From Dyadobacter psychrotolerans (GTDB taxonomy: Bacteria > Bacteroidota > Bacteroidia > Cytophagales > Spirosomataceae), in contig NZ_SMFL01000025.1 of assembly GCF_004349265.1 (NCBI RefSeq), forward strand, positions 1-50,811: a stretch of 50,811 nt of DNA. Reading direction: 5' to 3'. The notes below the pieces were generated by a model, which had not been told where the DNA came from, did not search any database, and was given only the letters and a program-made list of their open reading frames with translations. The number at the start of each line of letters is the position of its first letter. Positions within the stretch are counted from its first letter, which is position 1. Shown in pieces: positions 15,366-22,371 of this stretch. The translations under genes and the position numbers were made by a program.

Positions 15366-18300
15366 ATGAATAAAGCTGCTCGTCCAGATCTTGCCCTTGT
15401 GGAGCGTACCGCCGATATGGATTACATTATCCCATTCGGTGATGACGCCTTTACTCTCAGTGAAGAAACAATCGAAAATCATTACATACCTGTCAATGCC
15501 ATACGAAACAACAAGTTGGGTTTCTTTGACATTACTTTTGTTAAATTCTGTCATCCAGCGATTGATCTTGATGTCGCTTTCGGAAAATCAGTCAGACGTC
15601 TACATCTGACAGTCTATCCGTCACATCTTTCCGTTAGCTGCGACTGTGGCGGCCAATCAGAAAAGCTGTGTATCCATGCTTATAAAACACTTGTGACGCT
15701 GCTTGACCGAAGAGGGCAGAAGTACTTTTCAAAATTCTACAAACCTGAACAGCTTGGTTTGGCAGAATATTATCCCGAGTTTTTTCAGGTAAAAACGACC
15801 ATTGATGGTGTCAGCATCCAGGTATGTGAACAGCTTGGAGCTGTTTACATACCTGATGAAATAAGCTCCGATCCGAAGATTCAGGGTTGCGATAAATATC
15901 TTCCGGAGCCTGTGACCCATGATCAGCTCGGTTACTGTATCTACACCATTTACCGGCAGGATCACCTGCCCTTTCTTGCTGGTTTTCTGGGACAACTGCT
16001 AAACGACGGATCTGACATCAAATCTTTTAGCACACTCTTTCAAACCAGTGCTGCACCAGATCCCATCGAATTTACAGATCAACAACTGATGTTAAACGCA
16101 ATAGGATCACAGATCCAATCAGTAAATGAACAGTTGAGCCAGACAGAAGTTGAAAACAGTACATCAAACCTGACTGCACTTGCTATAAAATACAATAGTC
16201 CCGTGGTTTCAAAAAGGGATCTTTTGCGCCAGCGTCTGCTTGACCTGTGGTCACGTGCTCATAAGCTGCTTAGTGATGAGCGTTTTGTAATCCGTTACAG
16301 CGATGGCCGCAAGATCACCTATGATCACAAACCTAAAAAAGGGTACACCCGTCCATTCAGGGCGGCTGATTCTGGATTGTCCATAACATATACCCTGACC
16401 CAGCACCAAGGCTATTTTCTGCTTCATCTCAATTTGATCGTTGATGGGCAAATTCTGGACTCTTACGAGCTGTTCCCTGCCAAAGATCCTCTTTTTGTTT
16501 TGGATAATAGCAGCAAGATGCATGTATTACCTTCCAATTTGAGAGATCTCGATCTGATCACCGCGCTGAGAGAAACCGGTTTTAAGCTCACGGTCATGGA
16601 CATACATTTACAGCAGTTCAACGCGCAAGTACTACGGTGGGTCTGCTTACATTACCCGGTACATTTTGACTTTGCCATCGGTCTGGATCAAAGAGACTTG
16701 GTTATTGAGCAAAGACAGGTATTCATTTTTCAAAAAGGAGATATGATTTGCTTTGAGCCGCAAGTCTTGTATAAAGATGGCATTGTGCTACCGGTGCTGA
16801 CTGGTGGGACTGGCTGGTTTGAATTCAATAAGGATCGTCCGGTTGTTTTTGTGCGCGATAAGACAAGCGAAACAGAACTTGTCGATTTTATTAAAACACT
16901 GCACCCAAATTTTGCAAGTCAATCTTGCAAAATTTGGAGCTACTTCTCACTGCCGAAGAACATGGTTCTTCAAACCGGTTGCCTTTCCGATATCCTTTCA
17001 TTACTAACGGAAAACGGGATCACAGTTCTAGGGCTTGAAGATATTGCTGAGCTGTCGGATTATCTTAATACAGTTGATATCCGTTTGAACATCCAGGCTG
17101 ACAAAGACTGGTTTGAGATTACATTGAAAGCAGCCTGCGGAGCCGCTGTGGTAAGCATCGAAGCGCTCAGAGAAGCGGTTTTGGAAAACAACTGTCAGCT
17201 GAACTTCAAAAATGGCACCCGTGCAGCTATCTCACCGACCTTGCAAAAAAAGTTGAGGCAAGTTCTTTCTTTCGGACAAACTGCCAAGTCAGGTCTTCGC
17301 CTGTCTGGCTTTCACTACACGCTTGTAGATCAGCTATATGATCAGCAAAGCCAGCAGGAACTGCACCAGTTTGTCGAGAACTGCAAGAAAAAGGCAGCTT
17401 ATAGCAAAGGGTTGGAAGATTGTGCTGTTCCTGACTCGGTCCAGGCGACACTGCGCCCGTACCAGAAAGAAGGCTATAACTGGCTGATGTTTTTGAGAAA
17501 TAACGGCTGGGGAGGTATTCTGGCTGATGATATGGGACTGGGGAAGACTTTGCAGGTCTTAACGCTTTTACAAAAAGTGTATCATAACGGAGTACATACA
17601 AGGCCGAGCCTCCTAATCGTACCGACCTCGCTTCTATTTAACTGGCAGCAGGAAGCTGAAAAGTTCACACCAGATCTTCGTGTGATCCGCTATCACGGTG
17701 CATTCAGACAACAGCACGCTTCACAGCTTGATTCCGGCGACGTTATTTTAACTACTTACAAAACGGTATTGAATGATATCGACATACTAAAATCTGTCGA
17801 GTTTGAATATGTGATCCTTGATGAAGCGCAGGCAATCAAAAACCCTTCCTCTCAACGCTACAAAGCTGTCAGTATCCTGGATGCGCGCAGCAAACTGGCT
17901 TTGACGGGCACTCCCGTCGAAAACAGCGGAAGTGACCTTTACGCCCTGATGAACTTCGTCAATCCGGGCATACTGGGAAACTTGCGCAGTTTTAACAGGC
18001 TGCTATCCCCTAAGGCACAAACAGAAGACAAAACTCATTTGCAAAAAGTGATCAATACGTTTATTCTGCGACGTACCAAACAACAGGTAGCCAAAGACCT
18101 GCCAGAAAAAACCGAAATGGTCATTTACTGTGAAATGGAAAAAGATCAGCGCGAAGTTTATGAAGCATACAGAGTCCGTTACCAGGATGCGCTTAAAGAA
18201 AAAATCAATGAAACCGGCTCAGGCAACTCAAAACTTTATGCTCTGGAAGGGCTGATGAAACTGAGACAAATCTGCAACGCGCCTGCATTGGTGAATCATC

Positions 18301-18830
18301 AGACTGATCCGGCAGCCGTGCCGGCCAAAATCAAAGAACTCATGCGCCGACTGAAAGAAGTCACTCCTCACCATAAGGTATTGGTATTTTCAAGCTTTAC
18401 CGGATTTCTCGGGTTGATCAGACAGCAGCTCGAAAAATCCCAGCTTGGATATGCCTATCTGGATGGTAAAACGAAGGAAGATCAAAGAAGCAAAATGGTG
18501 GATCTCTTTCAAAACGATGATCACACACGAGTATTTCTGATTAGTCTGAAAGCAGGTGGCACCGGGCTTAATCTCACAGCTGCCGAGTATGTTTTTCTAG
18601 TAGACCCGTGGTGGAATCCAGCCGCTGAATCACAAGCCATTGACCGCTGCTACCGCATCGGGCAAAAAAACAACGTGATGGCTTACAGGATGATTTGCAA
18701 GGATACCCTGGAAGAAAAAATCCTGAACATGCAGGTGCAGAAGCGTCAACTGGCTGATGAGCTTGTGTCATCAATAGATGGGGTACTTAAATCACTGAGT
18801 GCCGAGGATATTTTGGAATTGTTTAGCTAG
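15366..18830 (+). CDS. SNF2-family helicase with N-terminal SWIM zinc finger
   Basis: The 1154-residue protein has a SWIM finger at residues 92-104 (C92-x-C94, C102-x-H104) and a long middle region. The SNF2 ATPase core runs from about residue 695: GILADDMGLGKT (Walker A, about 717-728), DEAQ at 819-822, LTGTPVEN, and C-terminal motifs ISLKAGGTGLNLT and DPWWNPAAESQAIDRCYRIGQ. These make it a complete ATP-dependent DNA translocase. SWIM-SNF2 proteins occur in many bacteria, and SNF2 translocases also occur in anti-phage systems such as DISARM. Pairing with a MNT-HEPN-like protein 12 bp upstream on a mobile element suggests a two-gene defence or stress module; that is inference. Confidence 0.9.
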   Translation: MNKAARPDLALVERTADMDYIIPFGDDAFTLSEETIENHYIPVNAIRNNKLGFFDITFVKFCHPAIDLDVAFGKSVRRLHLTVYPSHLSVSCDCGGQSEKLCIHAYKTLVTLLDRRGQKYFSKFYKPEQLGLAEYYPEFFQVKTTIDGVSIQVCEQLGAVYIPDEISSDPKIQGCDKYLPEPVTHDQLGYCIYTIYRQDHLPFLAGFLGQLLNDGSDIKSFSTLFQTSAAPDPIEFTDQQLMLNAIGSQIQSVNEQLSQTEVENSTSNLTALAIKYNSPVVSKRDLLRQRLLDLWSRAHKLLSDERFVIRYSDGRKITYDHKPKKGYTRPFRAADSGLSITYTLTQHQGYFLLHLNLIVDGQILDSYELFPAKDPLFVLDNSSKMHVLPSNLRDLDLITALRETGFKLTVMDIHLQQFNAQVLRWVCLHYPVHFDFAIGLDQRDLVIEQRQVFIFQKGDMICFEPQVLYKDGIVLPVLTGGTGWFEFNKDRPVVFVRDKTSETELVDFIKTLHPNFASQSCKIWSYFSLPKNMVLQTGCLSDILSLLTENGITVLGLEDIAELSDYLNTVDIRLNIQADKDWFEITLKAACGAAVVSIEALREAVLENNCQLNFKNGTRAAISPTLQKKLRQVLSFGQTAKSGLRLSGFHYTLVDQLYDQQSQQELHQFVENCKKKAAYSKGLEDCAVPDSVQATLRPYQKEGYNWLMFLRNNGWGGILADDMGLGKTLQVLTLLQKVYHNGVHTRPSLLIVPTSLLFNWQQEAEKFTPDLRVIRYHGAFRQQHASQLDSGDVILTTYKTVLNDIDILKSVEFEYVILDEAQAIKNPSSQRYKAVSILDARSKLALTGTPVENSGSDLYALMNFVNPGILGNLRSFNRLLSPKAQTEDKTHLQKVINTFILRRTKQQVAKDLPEKTEMVIYCEMEKDQREVYEAYRVRYQDALKEKINETGSGNSKLYALEGLMKLRQICNAPALVNHQTDPAAVPAKIKELMRRLKEVTPHHKVLVFSSFTGFLGLIRQQLEKSQLGYAYLDGKTKEDQRSKMVDLFQNDDHTRVFLISLKAGGTGLNLTAAEYVFLVDPWWNPAAESQAIDRCYRIGQKNNVMAYRMICKDTLEEKILNMQVQKRQLADELVSSIDGVLKSLSAEDILELFS

Positions 18831-19320
18831 ATAAATTGCATGGAAGCGGTTACCATAAAAATATCCATGTCACAGGATCAGGTCTAAGTTATGGAAGATC
18901 TCGAAGAAACCTTCCGAAATTCTCAACCTACTTTGGCAAAGTCGGGTTAAATGAAAAGCAGGCTCCTCAAAGGTTGAAAGTTTTCCTGAGCACATTTCGC
19001 AAGCGGCGTAAAGACGGATGGATATGCTACTTTGCGGAATGGAGAATGTATTTACTCCTGTTGGGGCTGGAAAGATGGTAGAAATTAATAATGTCTAAAC
19101 CTTCCAATTTTCCATGACTACACGTTCTTGGAGATGTTTTAGTTAATTCTCTATCAAATAACTGATTGGGTAAATCGACCTCATAAATACTAGAATCAAA
19201 TTCTCAATTCTTTCCGAAGCCGCGGTTGTTTTCTCTACTGGAAAATATCTTGGTGCATTTTTCATTAAAGGTAAAATCCGACGGAAGCAGGTTTATTGGG
19301 TTCTAAGTTAGATTTACAGC
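18831..19320. other. Intergenic region with a possible small-gene remnant
   Basis: Near its left end (18840-18950, plus) lies a 36-codon frame starting MEAVTIKISMSQDQV, interrupted by TAA at 18885, then continuing VMEDLEETFRNSQPTLAKSG to a stop. This looks like a decayed small gene. A second open frame at 18836-19081 is compositionally unconvincing. Nothing is recognisable from 19082 to 19320. Confidence 0.35.
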
Positions 19321-20235
19321 TTAAATAAGTTTTCGAAAATCTATTCGATACTCCTTACTACTCTGAAATGCTTTAAATAGTCCAACATGACCATATCTGG
19401 AATCAGACAAAATGCCCTTGATCCGTTCTTCAGTGGCACTACCTATCTTCATCCCCATGTAAATGTTCGATATCTCCGCGGCATCGAAGTGATATAGAAA
19501 AATGCCAAGACTTTCGTTGACACAGGAACATTCTTGCAACCCTTTTACAACCCTAAGTTCCTGTTCATATTCCCAGGATAGTCCTTTTGTTAAAAACACA
19601 TCTGCGGCTAATGCTTCAATCCATTCTTGATTTGGAGTAAGCGTTTTAAATAAATATATTTCCGGTCTTTCCTCTCTGTACCGTACCTGGCTAATTTCGT
19701 TTAAACATGCAATAGATGATTTCCTATTTTTCAAAAGGTCTCCTGAGTGATTGAACTCAATTACAAAGCCAGTATCGCCTTGTGCGTAATGTGCCCACAT
19801 CAGCAAATTGTCCTTTCTCTGTGTTAGGCTAAGGATTCCAAGTTTATTCTGAAACCCTTCCCGGAACTTCTCAACCAAATCGTCGTTCGCTGGCTGCAAA
19901 TTCATGGATTTCAGAAATGGCTTGACTAATGTACTCAGTAATTTATCCGGTTCAACTGTCTTAATAATATCAATAATTGCATTTGGATCAATTTCAGGGT
20001 TTGCTTTGACAACTTCCTGAAGTTGTATACTAAAATTGTTCAGTATGTCTTGCCCATTAATAATCTTCGGAATTTCTTTGTCAAACAAATCATCAATTTT
20101 TTTCGCTGTGTCTATTCCAGAAAGGTACGGTATCGCTTCGAAAGTATCGTTTAGGTAATGTGGTTGTGTGAAACGAATGTTCTGGTTTAAGATGACATCG
20201 ATTCTATCGGGCGGCAGATATTTGAAGATCCTCAT
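19321..20235 (-). CDS. DUF2971-family protein
   Basis: The 304-residue protein (ATG at 20235, MRIFKYLPPDRID; an in-frame GTG lies 18 bp upstream) has the DUF2971 signature set: an N-terminal YLPPDRIDVILNQNIRFTQPHYLNDTFE, central ILSLTQRKDNLLMWAHYAQGDTGFVIEF, and later LSWEYEQELRVV. DUF2971 proteins are uncharacterised but are frequent on mobile elements and in defence islands. No catalytic site is established. The gene is alone, separated by about 195 bp from an Mrr-like nuclease gene on the same strand, and may be co-transcribed with it. Confidence 0.8.
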   Translation of the reverse strand: MRIFKYLPPDRIDVILNQNIRFTQPHYLNDTFEAIPYLSGIDTAKKIDDLFDKEIPKIINGQDILNNFSIQLQEVVKANPEIDPNAIIDIIKTVEPDKLLSTLVKPFLKSMNLQPANDDLVEKFREGFQNKLGILSLTQRKDNLLMWAHYAQGDTGFVIEFNHSGDLLKNRKSSIACLNEISQVRYREERPEIYLFKTLTPNQEWIEALAADVFLTKGLSWEYEQELRVVKGLQECSCVNESLGIFLYHFDAAEISNIYMGMKIGSATEERIKGILSDSRYGHVGLFKAFQSSKEYRIDFRKLI

Positions 20236-20430
20236 TTCGTGGATGTATTTCACATAATACTAGGTTACATTTTCTTCAATTCACCCCATCAGGTGTCAGC
20301 AGTTGACACACGCTGAGGCGTTTAGTTAGCAGCTCGATATTGGTTTATAGAATTTCGTCTTCCTATATTTTCAACTGGTAGAATCGAAAAGTAGGAATTT
20401 TGCGAACTTCTTTCCCTTAGCTATATCTTC

Positions 20431-21489
20431 TCATTCGCCAGGAAATTCTGTTCTTAGAGTTTTGTCCAAATCCCAGTCCGGAATTTTTCTTTCAGTATCT
20501 CCTTCTGTTTTGTAATAAATCTCCTCATATGGCATTTCTTGGATATCAAATTTGCAGAACAAATGTGGCTCAGAAAAGTATTCATCTCCTTCCCGGAGAA
20601 TCTCTACGATGTTATGATAAGGAATTCTTCCAACCTTAATAGCATAAAATGTTTTGTATTTGGGGCTATTTCTTCTCTTATCAAAATGGTCTAACGGCTC
20701 CCAAAATCCATGCTCATCCATAATAATAGGGGTGCTCATCGCCACATTGAGCCAGAATTCTATTCCGTTATGGTAAGTATCATAAAAAAAAGTTCGGAAC
20801 CAGGGACTAATCTTTCCATCTGGTGTTTCATCCGAGTCGGGATACGATGTGTCATCGACTGATCGTATGTAGACTTTATGAGTGATAAATTTTGCATAGG
20901 GTTTAAACAAAAGCAGATCCGGAGTCCTGTTTTTCTTTAAATATTCATGATCTATTAGTTCCTTTTCTACACGCTTCTTCATTCTGAGCGAGTACTTGAT
21001 TCTAGTGGCGTTATCCTGGGTTTTCTTCTCTACCCGTACACCAAAATATACAAAAAGTAGATCCTTGTAATCTTTGTATAATTTTGCTTCAAGAACGCTT
21101 GCTGTCCAGATTTCCACCTCGGAAATTCCTTTTTCATTAGAATAATCTTTTAAGTATTGATGAAGGTTCCGGCTCACATCGCAGGCTACAATCACCAGCA
21201 GCTTGTCAGGTAATGCCACATTCATCGCTACTTTGTCGACGATGTCGGTGATATCTGCTTTTCCGATCCGAATGAACCGTTTGCATTGTATGAACCAAAT
21301 TTTTTCCTTGCCTTCCAGGTTTTGTATCGCAAATATATCTACACCTAGATCTGCACCTTTACGGCCGAAATGATTGATTTCTTTAAAAGTGTCAGTTCTG
21401 GAAACAATATTCAGGCACAGGTCTTCAAATCTTAGCGGGTCAAGGTCCGAAAAATGCAGTCGGTTGATAGTTCTTGTTGGTTGTTTCAT
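20431..21489 (-). CDS. Mrr-like restriction endonuclease-fold protein
   Basis: The N-terminal 110 residues of this 352-residue protein form an Mrr-type PD-(D/E)XK nuclease domain: LRFEDLCLNIVS, FGRKGADLGVDIFA with D51, and WFIQCKR with Q68-x-K70, the QxK variant common in Mrr proteins. The following 240 residues contain IRSVDDTSYPDSDETPDGKISPWF and end FPGE; no family is recognised there, and this part may be a sensor or substrate-recognition domain. Mrr-type enzymes cleave modified or foreign DNA. No methyltransferase is adjacent, which fits a type IV-like or abortive mechanism rather than classical restriction-modification. Confidence 0.75.
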   Translation of the reverse strand: MKQPTRTINRLHFSDLDPLRFEDLCLNIVSRTDTFKEINHFGRKGADLGVDIFAIQNLEGKEKIWFIQCKRFIRIGKADITDIVDKVAMNVALPDKLLVIVACDVSRNLHQYLKDYSNEKGISEVEIWTASVLEAKLYKDYKDLLFVYFGVRVEKKTQDNATRIKYSLRMKKRVEKELIDHEYLKKNRTPDLLLFKPYAKFITHKVYIRSVDDTSYPDSDETPDGKISPWFRTFFYDTYHNGIEFWLNVAMSTPIIMDEHGFWEPLDHFDKRRNSPKYKTFYAIKVGRIPYHNIVEILREGDEYFSEPHLFCKFDIQEMPYEEIYYKTEGDTERKIPDWDLDKTLRTEFPGE

Positions 21490-21600
21490 TCTCAGTCTTA
21501 TACAAAGTTTCCTGAAATCAGGTAAAAATTCCCTGTCTACTTAAGTCAAGTGGACTATTTGAACTGGTAGCTATAATGATGTTGAAATTCTATGATGGTT

Positions 21601-21641
21601 AAAAAAACAGCGACCGTTCCGGAATATACGGCCGCTATTTT
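21601..21641 (-). terminator. Bidirectional rho-independent terminator
   Basis: Arms AGCGACCGT (21609-21617) and ACGGCCGCT (21628-21636) pair with one G-T wobble. On the minus strand the stem is followed by seven T's, placing the terminator 14 bp after the stop of the 57-residue gene. A shorter T-run on the plus side allows function in both directions. Confidence 0.8.
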
Positions 21642-21654
21642 TACACCGTTCTTC

Positions 21655-21828
21655 CTACTTCTCTTTTGTTACGCCTTTGAACGGAGTACCATCTTGTTTT
21701 CCATCCATGAACCTGCCGGTTTCCCGATCCCGCTTGGTCCATGTTTCCGTTACAGGATTATACACCTGTGTTCTTCCGGTAACAGCACCATTCCGATGTC
21801 CATCACCTGTTTTGCCATTTCTAGCCAT
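21655..21828 (-). CDS. Small conserved protein, 57 residues
   Basis: ATG at 21828 begins MARNGKTGDGHRNGAVTGRT, followed by QVYNPVTETWTKRDRETGRF and a Lys-rich end (GTPFKGVTKEK). It is very hydrophilic, rich in Gly, Arg and Thr, and looks intrinsically flexible, with Trp and paired RDRETGRF as recognisable features. It is probably co-transcribed with the 86-residue gene 30 bp upstream and ends in a clear terminator, which supports it being a real gene despite its size. I recall similar small proteins in Bacteroidota, but know no function. Confidence 0.7.
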   Translation of the reverse strand: MARNGKTGDGHRNGAVTGRTQVYNPVTETWTKRDRETGRFMDGKQDGTPFKGVTKEK

Positions 21829-21858
21829 AAGTGAAAATTTGTTTAAGTTTAAAATCTG

Positions 21859-22119
21859 TTAATTGTAATTGTACTGTTTCCAGGGAATTCGGGAGACGTG
21901 AATCTTACTAAGGAAGTTCACGATATCCTTTCTGCCCTGGTACGTTGCAGTGCCACGCGAATCCTGCGCCATCAAAATAATGGGCACTCCGGGAAATGCG
22001 CCTCTGAAGGCTGCCCGCGCCTCGTCACACTGGTTCGTGCTGTTCAATACATGCGATTTTACCACTACAATCGCGAAGGTTACACCCTGCTCTTTTAGAA
22101 CAGCTCCTTCAAATTTCAT
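21859..22119 (-). CDS. Small conserved protein, 86 residues
   Basis: MKFEGAVLKEQGVTFAIVVVKSHVLN at the start, then FRGAFPGVPIILMAQDSRGTATYQGRKDIVNFLSKIH. The alternating hydrophobic beta strands (VTFAIVVVK, PIILMAQDS) around a helix and the last line GRKDIVNFL suggest a compact alpha/beta fold of about 85 residues. The motif AQDSRG...YQGR may be functional. It is the first gene of a two-gene unit with the 57-residue protein. The function is unknown. The gene is divergent from the small-RNA candidate at 22239. Confidence 0.7.
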   Translation of the reverse strand: MKFEGAVLKEQGVTFAIVVVKSHVLNSTNQCDEARAAFRGAFPGVPIILMAQDSRGTATYQGRKDIVNFLSKIHVSRIPWKQYNYN

Positions 22120-22223
22120 TTTACAAAAATTTATATATCCACTCCGAACTTGCAGCGCCGGAGATTATCTGGATGGTGTTTTCCTTTATTGTAGTACACA
22201 GATAAATAATTTAAACAAATTGA

Positions 22224-22231
22224 TATCTTTG
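22224..22231 (+). promoter_or_regulatory. Bacteroidota -7 box (TATCTTTG) for a possible small RNA
   Basis: TATCTTTG matches TAnnTTTG. The expected TTG box about 20 bp upstream is not evident, so the promoter is weaker than the consensus. It points to transcription starting near 22239, ahead of the structured segment and terminator. Confidence 0.45.
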
Positions 22232-22238
22232 CAGCGTT

Positions 22239-22350
22239 CAAGCACAATAAAGTAGAATGCCAAAGGGGTACCAACCCGGATAAGCCACCAACAGCTTTAT
22301 ACATTCTAAATTGAATGCCTTCGAAGTTAGCGCTTCAGGGCATTTTTTTG
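22239..22350 (+). ncRNA. Candidate structured small RNA of about 110 nt
   Basis: Between a -7 box and a terminator lies a non-coding stretch that can fold as a three-way junction. The closing stem pairs TAGAATG (22253-22259) with CATTCTA (22302-22308). Inside are a GGG/CCC hairpin (22266-22277) and ATAAGC/GCTTTAT (22280-22300, one bulge). The heptamer GAATGCC occurs twice, at 22255-22261 and 22313-22319. Both copies can pair with the GGCATT arm of the terminator, allowing alternative folds. No gene follows on the plus strand, which favours a stand-alone RNA over a riboswitch. No known RNA family is recognised. Confidence 0.45.
22314..22350 (+). terminator. Rho-independent terminator of the small-RNA candidate
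   Basis: AATGCC (22314-22319) pairs with GGCATT (22339-22344), extended by GAAG/CTTC around a TTAGCG loop with a bulged C; seven T's follow the stem. It acts on the plus strand and lies just beyond the stop of the convergent subtilase gene. Confidence 0.7.
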
Positions 22351-22371
22351 TTTCTGTAGTATTTTTATTAG

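Noticed and set aside
18836..19081. Open frame of 81 codons after the helicase
   Set aside because: Composition is unusual and it overlaps, in another frame, a better gene remnant starting at 18840; no family resemblance.
21592..21862. Two plus-strand frames starting MMVKKTATV and MNGVPSCF
   Set aside because: They lie antisense to the 57-residue gene and its terminator, which explain this stretch better.
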